Part shown: positions 43,286 through 51,141 of the stretch, piece after piece
Numbering within the stretch: position 1 is the first letter of the stretch
Layout: every line of letters begins with the position of its first letter
Source: an uncultured Lachnospiraceae bacterium
Lineage (GTDB): Bacteria > Bacillota > Clostridia > Lachnospirales > Lachnospiraceae
Reading direction: 5' to 3'
DNA length: 63,683 nucleotides
Assembly (NCBI GenBank): GCA_910585825.1
Contig: CAJUEY010000014.1
Coordinates: 1-63,683, forward strand
Made by a program: the position numbers and the translations under genes
The notes under the pieces: generated by a model
Database searches by the model: none
The model's input: the letters and a program-made list of their open reading frames with translations, nothing else
What the model was told of the DNA's origin: nothing

Positions 43286-44785
43286 GTGAATATAAGAAAA
43301 AGAGCAGGATTGTATCTGATACGAAAAAAGGGAAGGGCGGCGCTTCTGTTTTGCCTTTTGTTTCTCATGTCTATAAGCATTCTGACCGGTTTCTCCTTGA
43401 AAGAAAGCACGGAACGGGAACTGGACAGACTGCGGCTGAGCATGGCGTCTGGGTTTATCATGAAGGCAGATATGGATAATGAACTGTACAAGGAAGTGAT
43501 AACTTATGAAAAAGGGCCTTCTTCTACTGTCTATGCAGGCCCTATGGTTACGGATGAAATGATAGAGAAAGTGCTTTCCTTAGATGGCGTGGAGGATTAT
43601 TCAGTGATAGATGAAACTCATATGGTATGGATAAATTTAACATTAAGACCGGGGATGTATGCAGACATGGAACCGGATCCCAATCCGGATCTCAATGAGT
43701 TTATTCCGATTACGGAAGAAGAGTTGGAGTTGGACCGTCATAGTACGAATGTGTACGCCTGTAGAAACGGGAACCGTCATAAAAATTTCCGGACGGGGGC
43801 GCTTGCAATTACAGAGGGGAGAAATCTGGAAACGGAAGATCATTTTAAAGCGGTGATTTCTGACTGGCTGGCGGAAAAGAACCGTCTTGCGGTCGGGGAT
43901 ACGATCACGTTGGAAACGAAAGAAGGGAATTATGATGCTGTAAAAAAACCCTTAAAGAGACTGGGCGAACCTGTAGCAGTGGAGATTGCGGGGCTGTTTC
44001 ATGTAAACTTCAGCCAGCCGTCCTCTGATATGACGTTTGAACAGTGTTATATAGAAAATATAATTTATGTAGACGAGGACACCTATTTCAAACTGCAGGA
44101 TAATTTAAAGGAGTACGCAAGGTATCAAGATATTGAAGAGTTTTATGATAAGTATACGGAAGTGGAATTCCTAGTAAAAGATCCGGCGCAGATCGATTCC
44201 ATTATGCAGCAGATCAGGGATCATGACGATATCGATCTTGAGAATATCGAACTTGAGACAGACAGCAGCGCATATGAAGCGTCCGCCGGGCCTTACCGTG
44301 GGATCCGCATTTTTTCCATGGCGCTTCTGGCATTGGGGCTGTGCGGAATGGGAGTGATCCTGTATCTGTTAATCCATCTTTGGATGCAGGGGAGAAGACA
44401 TGAAGTGGGAATTTACCGTTCTGTGGGAATGAAAAAGGGGGAAATTTTAGGGCAGATGCTGATAGAATGCTTTGCCGTATCGTTTGTCTCGTTGGCGTTG
44501 GCGTTTCTTTTGGCAGGCCCTGCGGCAGCCGGGTGTGCAGACGCAGCCAAACGGCTGGCGGCGCCGAAAGAGAAACAGGAGACATATATAGTAAAAGTTG
44601 ACCAGTATTTTTTGCCGCAGATTAAGAAAACATCATCGGACGAAGTATTGCTGGACGGCTCGGTTTCTGTGAGGGCAATGGGGTTCGCCGTTCTTTTTGT
44701 ATGCGGGATATCAGGCGCCAGCGTGCTTGTTTCTTTTTCAAAAATTGATAGTGTAGAGCCGAAAAATTTGCTGCAGCAGATGTGA
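43286..44785 (+). CDS. FtsX/MacB-like ABC permease (copy 1)
   Basis: This 499-residue membrane protein has one helix near the start (about 15-38), a large extracytoplasmic domain (about 40-340) and three C-terminal helices (about 345-372, 395-425, 460-485) with an EVGIYRSVGMKKGEILGQML loop, the hallmark of FtsX-type permeases. I choose the GTG at 43286 because it aligns with the TTG start of copy 2 and gives equal lengths. It lies in the RiPP island and follows the precursor gene. No cognate MacB-type ATPase is found nearby. It may serve in immunity or export of the peptide. Confidence 0.85.
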   Translation: MNIRKRAGLYLIRKKGRAALLFCLLFLMSISILTGFSLKESTERELDRLRLSMASGFIMKADMDNELYKEVITYEKGPSSTVYAGPMVTDEMIEKVLSLDGVEDYSVIDETHMVWINLTLRPGMYADMEPDPNPDLNEFIPITEEELELDRHSTNVYACRNGNRHKNFRTGALAITEGRNLETEDHFKAVISDWLAEKNRLAVGDTITLETKEGNYDAVKKPLKRLGEPVAVEIAGLFHVNFSQPSSDMTFEQCYIENIIYVDEDTYFKLQDNLKEYARYQDIEEFYDKYTEVEFLVKDPAQIDSIMQQIRDHDDIDLENIELETDSSAYEASAGPYRGIRIFSMALLALGLCGMGVILYLLIHLWMQGRRHEVGIYRSVGMKKGEILGQMLIECFAVSFVSLALAFLLAGPAAAGCADAAKRLAAPKEKQETYIVKVDQYFLPQIKKTSSDEVLLDGSVSVRAMGFAVLFVCGISGASVLVSFSKIDSVEPKNLLQQM

Positions 44786-44929
44786 TGTTCTTAGGCATTT
44801 GAAAAAATATGATCTTGCTGAAAAAAATTTAAAGTATATTTTAAAAAACACTCCAAAAGAGCAAGTTATAATGGCTGCCCAGAGGATATTATTTATTAAA
44901 ATAAGGAAATCTGTACGGTGTTATGGATA

Positions 44930-44954
44930 AGGAGGTCTGTACTTTAGACCTCCT
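44930..44954 (+). promoter_or_regulatory. Conserved leader hairpin upstream of permease 2
   Basis: The same AGGAGGTCT/AGACCTCCT stem as at 43215, loop GTACTTT instead of GCACTTT. The surrounding 150 bases are also shared with copy 1. Confidence 0.75.
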
Positions 44955-44999
44955 GATTGATGAAGGAAATTATACTTTGTAAGAAAGGCGGTGTATGTT

Positions 45000-46499
45000 T
45001 TGGATATAAAAAAAAGAGCAGGCTTGTATCTGATACGGAAAAAGGGAAGGGCGTCGCTTCTGTTTTGCCTTCTGTTTCTCATGTCTATAAGCATTCTGAC
45101 CGGTTTCTCCTTGAAAGAAAGCACGGAACGGGAACTGGACAGACTGCGGCTGAGCATGGCGTCTGGGTTTATCATGAAGGCAGATATGGATAATGAACTG
45201 TACAAGGAAGTGATAACTTATGAAAAAGGGCCTTCTTCTACTGTCTATGCAGGCCCTATGGTTACGGATGAAATGATAGAGAAAGTGCTTTCCTTAGATG
45301 GCGTGGAGGATTATTCGGTGATAGATGAGATACACATAGCATGGACGAATTTAACATTAAGGCCGGGATTGCATTCGGACATGGAACCGGATCCCAATCC
45401 GAATCCCAATGATTTGATTCCGCGTACGGAAGAAAGGTTGGAACTGGACCGTCATAGCATAGATATATATGTTTGCAGAAATGGGGAAAGCCATAAAAAT
45501 TTCCGGACGGGGGCGCTTGCAATTACAGAGGGGAGAAATCTGGAAACGGAAGATCATTTTAAAGCGGTGATTTCTGACTGGCTGGCGGAAAAGAACCGTC
45601 TTTCGGTCGGGGATACGATCACGCTGGAAACGAAAGAGGGGCATTATGACATTACCGAAAAGCCGTTAAAGAGACTGGGCGAACCTGTCACAGTGGAGAT
45701 TGCGGGGCTGTTTCATCCGAACTTCAGCCAGCCGTCCTCTGATATGACGCTTGAAGAGTGTTATGTAGAAAATATAATTTATGTGGACGAGGAGACCTTT
45801 TTCAAACTGCAGGATAATTTAAAGGAGCACGCAAGGTATCAGGATATTGCAGAATCTTATGATGAGCATCATGAAGTGGAATTTCTGGTAAAAGATCCGG
45901 CGCAGATTGATTCCATTATGCAGCAGATCAGAGACCGCGACGATATCGATCTTGAGAATATCGAGCTTGAGACAGACAGCAGCGCATATGAAGCGTCCGC
46001 CGGGCCTTACCGCGGGATCCGCATTTTTTCCATGGCGCTTCTGGCGCTGGGGCTGTGCGGGATGGGAGTGATCCTGTATCTGTTAATCCATCTTTGGATG
46101 CAGGGGAGAAGACATGAAGTGGGAATTTACCGTTCTGTGGGAATGAAAAAGAGGGAAATTTTAGGGCAGATGCTGATAGAATGCTTTGCCGTATCGTTTG
46201 CCGCGCTGGCTCTGGCGTTTCTTTTGGCGGGCCCTGCGGCAGCCGGGTGCGCAGACGCGGCCAAACGGCTGGCGGCGCCGAAAGAGAAGCAGGAGACATA
46301 TATAGTAAAAGTTGACAAGTATCTTTTGCCGCAGATAAAGAAAACATCCTCGGACGAAGTATTGCTGGACGGCTCGGTTTCTGTAAGTGCAATGGGTTTC
46401 GCCGTTCTTTTTGTATGCGGGATATCAGGCGCCAGCGTAATTGTTTCTTTTTCAAAAATTAATAGTGTAGAGCCGAAAAATTTGCTGCAAGCGATGTGA
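45000..46499 (+). CDS. FtsX/MacB-like ABC permease (copy 2, tandem duplicate)
   Basis: This 499-residue protein is a recent tandem duplicate of the preceding gene, with near identity through most of the length. Differences cluster around residues 110-165 (for instance DEIHIAWTNLTL against DETHMVWINLTL) and 260-285, both in the extracytoplasmic domain. The likely start is TTG at 45000, which aligns with GTG 43286 of copy 1; GTG 44991 is an alternative. Topology is the same: one N-terminal and three C-terminal helices. Clustering of changes in the outer domain suggests selection on ligand binding rather than on the pore. Confidence 0.85.
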   Translation: MDIKKRAGLYLIRKKGRASLLFCLLFLMSISILTGFSLKESTERELDRLRLSMASGFIMKADMDNELYKEVITYEKGPSSTVYAGPMVTDEMIEKVLSLDGVEDYSVIDEIHIAWTNLTLRPGLHSDMEPDPNPNPNDLIPRTEERLELDRHSIDIYVCRNGESHKNFRTGALAITEGRNLETEDHFKAVISDWLAEKNRLSVGDTITLETKEGHYDITEKPLKRLGEPVTVEIAGLFHPNFSQPSSDMTLEECYVENIIYVDEETFFKLQDNLKEHARYQDIAESYDEHHEVEFLVKDPAQIDSIMQQIRDRDDIDLENIELETDSSAYEASAGPYRGIRIFSMALLALGLCGMGVILYLLIHLWMQGRRHEVGIYRSVGMKKREILGQMLIECFAVSFAALALAFLLAGPAAAGCADAAKRLAAPKEKQETYIVKVDKYLLPQIKKTSSDEVLLDGSVSVSAMGFAVLFVCGISGASVIVSFSKINSVEPKNLLQAM

Positions 46500-46552
46500 G
46501 CAGGCAGAATATCGTTAGAATAGATAGAAAATGCAAAGACAGGAGGTAAAAG

Positions 46553-46606
46553 ATGGGGTCGTGCTTTGCATGGATAGTGATAGTATGCGCTTTGATTTTC
46601 AAATAA
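46553..46606 (+). CDS. Possible 17-residue hydrophobic peptide
   Basis: An ATG 6 bases after a perfect AGGAGGT site opens a 17-codon frame reading MGSCFAWIVIVCALIFK. It is nearly all hydrophobic with a terminal Lys, so it could be a single-span membrane micropeptide. It follows permease 2 by 53 bases. It is too short to be sure, and could be a remnant left by the nearby rearrangement. Confidence 0.35.
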   Translation: MGSCFAWIVIVCALIFK

Positions 46607-46690
46607 TAAATATCATGTATTTTTATTTTTGTGATGGATGTTCTGGTTTTACATAAAACAACTGCTGCAGCCGTTCTCGGCAAAGCTGAG

Positions 46691-46833
46691 AAGCGGCGAC
46701 TGCGGGGCTGATCCAGAAGCTGGTCGATGAGAATTCCACCTGGAAACTTGACCAGCATGACTACCGCAAAAAGTATGATGGGTATGCCAACCGGTACGCC
46801 GCTTTGGACAGCCTGGAAAAAGAGTATTTATAA
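46691..46833 (+). pseudogene. C-terminal fragment of a site-specific serine recombinase (probable)
   Basis: An open frame without a start reads AATAGLIQKLVDENSTWK, then a coiled segment (LDQHDYRKKYDGYANRY) ending at a stop at 46833. The pattern DEN-x-LDQ-x-Y-x-Y resembles the helical region of large serine recombinases. Only about 46 residues remain. It marks the right edge of the RiPP island, and with the truncated gene at 37614 suggests that the island arrived on a mobile element that has since decayed. Confidence 0.55.
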
Positions 46834-46855
46834 AGAAGAAACATTGTAATATGAC

Positions 46856-46894
46856 AAAACGGTTCGGAAAATGGCTATTCCGAACCGTTTTGTC
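46856..46894 (+). terminator. Terminator at the right edge of the RiPP island
   Basis: A perfect 14-bp stem (AAAACGGTTCGGAA with its complement) has an 8-base loop. It is symmetric enough to act on both strands. Confidence 0.85.
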
Positions 46895-46908
46895 TAAAAA
46901 CTGAACAA

Positions 46909-46940
46909 AGAGACCTCATAAAAGAGGCCTCTCCGTTTTT
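46909..46940. terminator. Terminator between the island and the small Cys-rich gene
   Basis: AGAGACCTC/GAGGCCTCT, a 9-bp stem with one mismatch, is followed by CCGTTTTT on the + strand. Read on the minus strand it ends CTCTTTG, so it can also serve the gene at 46949. Confidence 0.7.
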
Positions 46941-46948
46941 ACAGATTC

Positions 46949-47164
46949 TTAGCAGAATCCGTTGCCGCCGCATCCGCCGCAGCAGAGCAGTAATAAGATG
47001 ATCCAGATACAGCTGTTGCCGCCTTCACATCCGCATCCGCCGTTTCCGTTGAAGAAACCGCCGCCGTTGCCGTTGCACAGGCTGAGCAAAATGATGAGCC
47101 AGAGAATAGAACCGCATCCTCCTTCATTTCCGCATCCACAGTTTGTTGCTGCTAAATCACTCAT
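46949..47164 (-). CDS. Gly/Cys-rich small protein ('chorion class high-cysteine HCB' type)
   Basis: The 71-residue protein begins at the ATG at 47164 after a GGAGG site. It has two repeats of a Gly/Cys-rich run (CGCGNEGGCG, GCGCEGG) followed by a hydrophobic segment (ILWLIILLSLC, CIWIILLLLCC). About 18% of its residues are Cys. From memory, Lachnospiraceae genomes carry similar small proteins annotated as chorion-class high-cysteine (HCB) proteins. A spore-coat or envelope role is a guess. The + strand frame over the same bases is a Pro-rich shadow. Confidence 0.75.
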   Translation of the reverse strand: MSDLAATNCGCGNEGGCGSILWLIILLSLCNGNGGGFFNGNGGCGCEGGNSCIWIILLLLCCGGCGGNGFC

Positions 47165-47265
47165 TTGAAAACCTCCATTTATTGATTGATTACACTTCAT
47201 CATATGTAAGGGGCTTGTAAGTGTTTCCGGTGGACAAAATGAATTTTAAAAATTAGAAAATTTTC

Positions 47266-47293
47266 TTGACAGGAAGGGAATGATTGGTATTAT
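47266..47293 (+). promoter_or_regulatory. icd: Predicted promoter of icd
   Basis: TTGACA (47266-47271) and TATTAT (47288-47293) have a 16-bp spacer, 40 bases before the start. Confidence 0.7.
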
Positions 47294-47332
47294 AAAATAA
47301 GGCAAAAATATATTTTTAGGAGGATAAAGAAT

Positions 47333-48541
47333 ATGAATAAAATTCAGATGACAATACCGCTGGTGGAAATGGACGGAGATGAAATGACCAGAATTTTGTG
47401 GTCTATGATCAAAGACGAACTCCTTCTGCCATTTGTGGATTTGAAAACGGAATATTATGATTTGGGCTTAGAGCATAGAAATGAAACAGATGATCAGGTA
47501 ACTGTGGATTCCGCCAATGCAACGAAGAAATACGGCGTTGCCGTAAAATGCGCAACGATTACGCCCAACGCAGCCAGAATGGATGAATACCATTTAAAAG
47601 AAATGTGGAAAAGCCCCAACGGAACGATCCGTGCGATTTTAGACGGAACGGTTTTTCGCGCTCCGATCATTGTAAAGGGAATTGAGCCCTGTGTGAAGAA
47701 CTGGAAGAAACCCATCACCATTGCCAGACATGCTTATGGCGATGTTTACAAAGCGACGGAGATGAAAATTCCGGGAGCGGGTAAAGTCGAACTGGTTTAT
47801 ACCGCAGAGGACGGCAGCGAAACAAGAGAAGTCATCCATAATTTTACCGGTGCGGGCGTCATCCAGGGGCAGCACAACTTAAATAATTCCATTGAAAGCT
47901 TTGCCAGAAGCTGTTTCACCTACGCGCTGGATGTAAAACAGGATCTGTGGTTTGCGACAAAAGATACCATTTCCAAGAAATACGATCATACGTTTAAAGA
48001 CATTTTCCAGGAAATTTTTGATGCGGAATACAAAGACGCTTTTGAAAAAGCGGGAATTACTTATTTTTACACGCTGATTGACGATGCGGTTGCCCGCGTA
48101 ATGAAATCCGAAGGCGGATATATCTGGGCATGCAAGAATTACGACGGCGATGTGATGAGCGATATGGTATCCTCCGCTTTTGGTTCCCTTGCCATGATGA
48201 CTTCCGTACTGGTTTCTCCGCAGGGCTATTATGAATATGAGGCTGCCCATGGTACGGTACAGAGACACTATTATAAGCATTTAAACGGAGAAGAGACCTC
48301 TACCAACTCAGTCGCTACGATTTTTGCATGGACCGGAGCTCTCAGAAAACGGGGAGAACTGGACCAAAATCCGGAACTGACGGCATTTGCGGACAAGTTA
48401 GAGGCTGCCTGCATACAGACCATTGAAGAAGGAAAGATGACGAAAGATCTTGCCCTTATCACATCGATTGAAAATCCCGCTGTATTGAACAGTCAGGAAT
48501 TTATTCAGGCCATCCGTAATACATTAGAGGGGATGTTATGA
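47333..48541 (+). CDS. icd: NADP-dependent isocitrate dehydrogenase
   Basis: This 402-residue cytoplasmic enzyme converts isocitrate to 2-oxoglutarate and supplies NADPH and glutamate precursors. It belongs to the eukaryote-like dimeric type: motifs include VEMDGDEMTRI at the start, KSPNGTIRAILDGTVFR, and YEYEAAHGTVQRHY. Length is typical of that subfamily. Its stop overlaps the ABC-F start by four bases (ATGA), so the two are translationally coupled. Confidence 0.96.
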   Translation: MNKIQMTIPLVEMDGDEMTRILWSMIKDELLLPFVDLKTEYYDLGLEHRNETDDQVTVDSANATKKYGVAVKCATITPNAARMDEYHLKEMWKSPNGTIRAILDGTVFRAPIIVKGIEPCVKNWKKPITIARHAYGDVYKATEMKIPGAGKVELVYTAEDGSETREVIHNFTGAGVIQGQHNLNNSIESFARSCFTYALDVKQDLWFATKDTISKKYDHTFKDIFQEIFDAEYKDAFEKAGITYFYTLIDDAVARVMKSEGGYIWACKNYDGDVMSDMVSSAFGSLAMMTSVLVSPQGYYEYEAAHGTVQRHYYKHLNGEETSTNSVATIFAWTGALRKRGELDQNPELTAFADKLEAACIQTIEEGKMTKDLALITSIENPAVLNSQEFIQAIRNTLEGML

Positions 48542-50454
48542 TACTAGACTGCCAAAATATATCCAAATCCTTTGGCACAGATGAAATTTTAAAACAGGTG
48601 TCCTTCCATATAGAGGAAAATGAAAAAGCGGCGATTGTGGGGATTAACGGCGCCGGAAAATCCACCTTGCTGAAAATCATTGTAAAGGAGCTTTCCCCGG
48701 ATGAGGGGAAGGCTGTCTTTGCAAAGAATAAGTCCATCGGCTATCTGTCCCAGTACCAGGATGTGTCCGGACAACAGAGTATTCTGGAAGAAGTGTTATC
48801 CGCTAAGGCGGATCTGATTGAAATGGAAGAACAGCTTCGGGAAATGGAGCAAAATATGCAGTCTGTTCAGGGGGATGACTTAAACAGACTGTTAGAGAGA
48901 TACAATCAGCTGAACCATGAATTTGAACTTAGGGGCGGCTATATGTACCGCAGTGAAGTGACGGGAGTCATACTGGGGCTTGGATTTCAAGAATCGGATT
49001 TTCAACGCCCTGTTTCAGAACTTTCCGGCGGGCAAAAGACAAGAGTTTTTCTTGGCAAATTACTGGTTACAAAACCGGATCTTCTGATTTTGGATGAGCC
49101 TACCAATCATCTGGATATGTCTTCAATCGCATGGCTTGAGTCGTTTCTGCTCAATTACAAAGGCGCAGTGTTGATTGTCAGCCATGACCGCTATTTTCTG
49201 GATAAAATCGTAACAAAAGTGATTGAACTGTATCAGCATAAGTCTGCCGTATTCCATGGGAATTATTCCGAATATGCGAAAAAGAAGGCGGCTCTTCGGG
49301 AGGCTATGCGGAAGGCATGGTATCACCAACAGCAGGAAATTAAACATCAGGAAGAAGTCATTGCCAAATTAAAATCCTTTAACCGGGAAAAATCCATTAA
49401 ACGTGCCGAGAGCCGGGAAAAAATGTTAAACAAAATAGAACGGCTGGAAAAACCAACAGAAGAGCAGACAGATATGAAAATCCGTCTGGAGCCGAATATT
49501 ACAAGCGGCAATGATGTGCTCACAGTAGAAGACCTTTCCAAATCCTTTGGCAGCAATCATCTTTTTTCCGGTCTTTTTTTTGAAATCAAACGGGGAGAAC
49601 GGATTGCTTTAATCGGAGACAATGGAACCGGAAAAACAACGATTTTAAAGATTCTCAATGAGATGATTCCTTTTGATACCGGGAAAATCACCCTTGGCGT
49701 CAATGTCCATATCGCATATTATGATCAGGAGCATCATGTGCTTCATGATGAAAAAACGCTTTTTGAGGAAATCTCCGATGAATGTCCGGATATGACCAAT
49801 ACCCAGATAAGAAATGTCTTAGCCGCATTTTTGTTTACGGAAGATGACGTCTTCAAACGAATTGGAGATTTGAGCGGCGGTGAAAAAGGAAGAGTTTCTT
49901 TGGCAAAGCTTATGCTTTCGGAGGCAAATTTTCTGATTTTAGACGAACCTACGAACCATTTGGATATTGTTTCCAAAGAGATTTTGGAAGAGGCATTAAA
50001 TCAATATACGGGAACCGTTCTTTTTGTATCCCATGACCGCTATTTTATCAACAAAACCGCTACCAGGATTCTGGATTTGACCCAGAAGACGATTGTCAAT
50101 TATATCGGCAATTATGATTACTATCTGGAAAAACACGATGTACAGATGCAGACAGTGTCTGCAGCAATAGAAACAGCTGTACCTGACACAAAATCAGAAT
50201 CCGGTAAACTGGAATGGAGGCAAAAGAAGGAAGAGCAGGCAAAAGAACGGAAAAAAGCAGCGCAGTTAAAGCGAACCGAAGATGAGATTGCCAAAAAAGA
50301 ACAACAGATCGAACAGCTGAACGAAGAATTAAACAAGCCGGAAAACGCCACCAATTCTGCAAAACTTTTCAAAATACATGAAGAACTTACAGAAGTTACC
50401 GGTGTATTGGAAGAGCTGTATGAATTATGGGAAGAATTTGCTTGTGAAAATTGA
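48538..50454 (+). CDS. ABC-F family ATPase
   Basis: This 638-residue protein has two ATP-binding domains in tandem with no membrane segments. Walker A boxes are GINGAGKSTLLK and GDNGTGKTTILK, signatures are LSGGQKTRVFLGKLL and LSGGEKGRVSLAKLM, and both Walker B boxes are DEPTNHLD. A linker arm lies around 245-320 and a C-terminal coiled coil around 540-638. ABC-F proteins act on the ribosome; this one is closest to the Uup/YdiF-like types and could affect translation or antibiotic tolerance. It is coupled to icd by a 4-base overlap. Confidence 0.93.
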   Translation: MILDCQNISKSFGTDEILKQVSFHIEENEKAAIVGINGAGKSTLLKIIVKELSPDEGKAVFAKNKSIGYLSQYQDVSGQQSILEEVLSAKADLIEMEEQLREMEQNMQSVQGDDLNRLLERYNQLNHEFELRGGYMYRSEVTGVILGLGFQESDFQRPVSELSGGQKTRVFLGKLLVTKPDLLILDEPTNHLDMSSIAWLESFLLNYKGAVLIVSHDRYFLDKIVTKVIELYQHKSAVFHGNYSEYAKKKAALREAMRKAWYHQQQEIKHQEEVIAKLKSFNREKSIKRAESREKMLNKIERLEKPTEEQTDMKIRLEPNITSGNDVLTVEDLSKSFGSNHLFSGLFFEIKRGERIALIGDNGTGKTTILKILNEMIPFDTGKITLGVNVHIAYYDQEHHVLHDEKTLFEEISDECPDMTNTQIRNVLAAFLFTEDDVFKRIGDLSGGEKGRVSLAKLMLSEANFLILDEPTNHLDIVSKEILEEALNQYTGTVLFVSHDRYFINKTATRILDLTQKTIVNYIGNYDYYLEKHDVQMQTVSAAIETAVPDTKSESGKLEWRQKKEEQAKERKKAAQLKRTEDEIAKKEQQIEQLNEELNKPENATNSAKLFKIHEELTEVTGVLEELYELWEEFACEN

Positions 50455-50502
50455 TTGCTATTCATGAGAATATGATTCAGAATTGATCAGGGAGGATTCA
50501 GG

Positions 50503-51138
50503 TTGGAGAAGGAAATTTCACGGGCAGTCATACGAAGAATGCCAAGATACTACAGATATCTGGGCGAATTGATTGATGCAGGCGTGGAACGTATTTCATC
50601 AAATGACTTAAGCTCGCGTATGAATGTAACGGCGTCCCAGATTCGTCAGGATTTAAATAATTTTGGAGGATTTGGGCAGCAGGGATATGGATATAATGTA
50701 AAATATTTATATGAAGAAATTGGCAAAATATTAGGCCTGAGTGAAAAACATAATATTATTATTGTAGGAGCCGGCAATCTGGGACAGGCGCTGGCAAATT
50801 ATGTGGAATTTGAAAAATTCGGTTTCAGAATCATTGCGTTGTTTGATGTGAATCCGAAACTGAAAGGTCAGTCGATTCGGGGAATCGGAATCCATATGCT
50901 GGATGAACTGGATGCATTTATCCGGAAAGAGCATGTGGATATCGCCGCTCTTACTGTTCCGAAGGCCAATGCAGATACAATAGCAGCACATCTGGTAGAA
51001 CTGGGCATTCCGGCAATCTGGAATTTTGCCCATGTGGATTTAAAACTGCCGGATCAGAATGTGGTGGTGGAAAGCGTACATCTTTCAGACAGTCTGATGC
51101 AGTTATCTTATAATATTGCAAAGAATAAAAAGGAATAA
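50503..51138 (+). CDS. rex: Redox-sensing transcriptional repressor Rex
   Basis: This 211-residue protein senses the NADH/NAD ratio. It has an N-terminal winged helix (RRMPRYYRYLGEL...DLSSRMNVTASQIRQDL) and a Rossmann domain (VGAGNLGQALANY). It starts at a TTG (50503), 7 bases after GGGAGGA; no ATG is available upstream. It should repress fermentation and NADH-reoxidation genes when NAD is plentiful. It is followed after 3 bases by the NAD(P)HX repair gene, a fitting partner. Confidence 0.96.
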   Translation: MEKEISRAVIRRMPRYYRYLGELIDAGVERISSNDLSSRMNVTASQIRQDLNNFGGFGQQGYGYNVKYLYEEIGKILGLSEKHNIIIVGAGNLGQALANYVEFEKFGFRIIALFDVNPKLKGQSIRGIGIHMLDELDAFIRKEHVDIAALTVPKANADTIAAHLVELGIPAIWNFAHVDLKLPDQNVVVESVHLSDSLMQLSYNIAKNKKE

Positions 51139-51141
51139 AAA

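Noticed and set aside
45928..46455. 175-codon minus-strand frame inside permease 2
   Set aside because: It lies wholly within a strongly supported gene, and its relative in permease 1 (44214-44585) is interrupted.
46962..47168. Pro-rich + strand frame opposite the Gly/Cys-rich gene
   Set aside because: It is the mirror of Gly/Cys codons in the real gene, and has no ribosome site.
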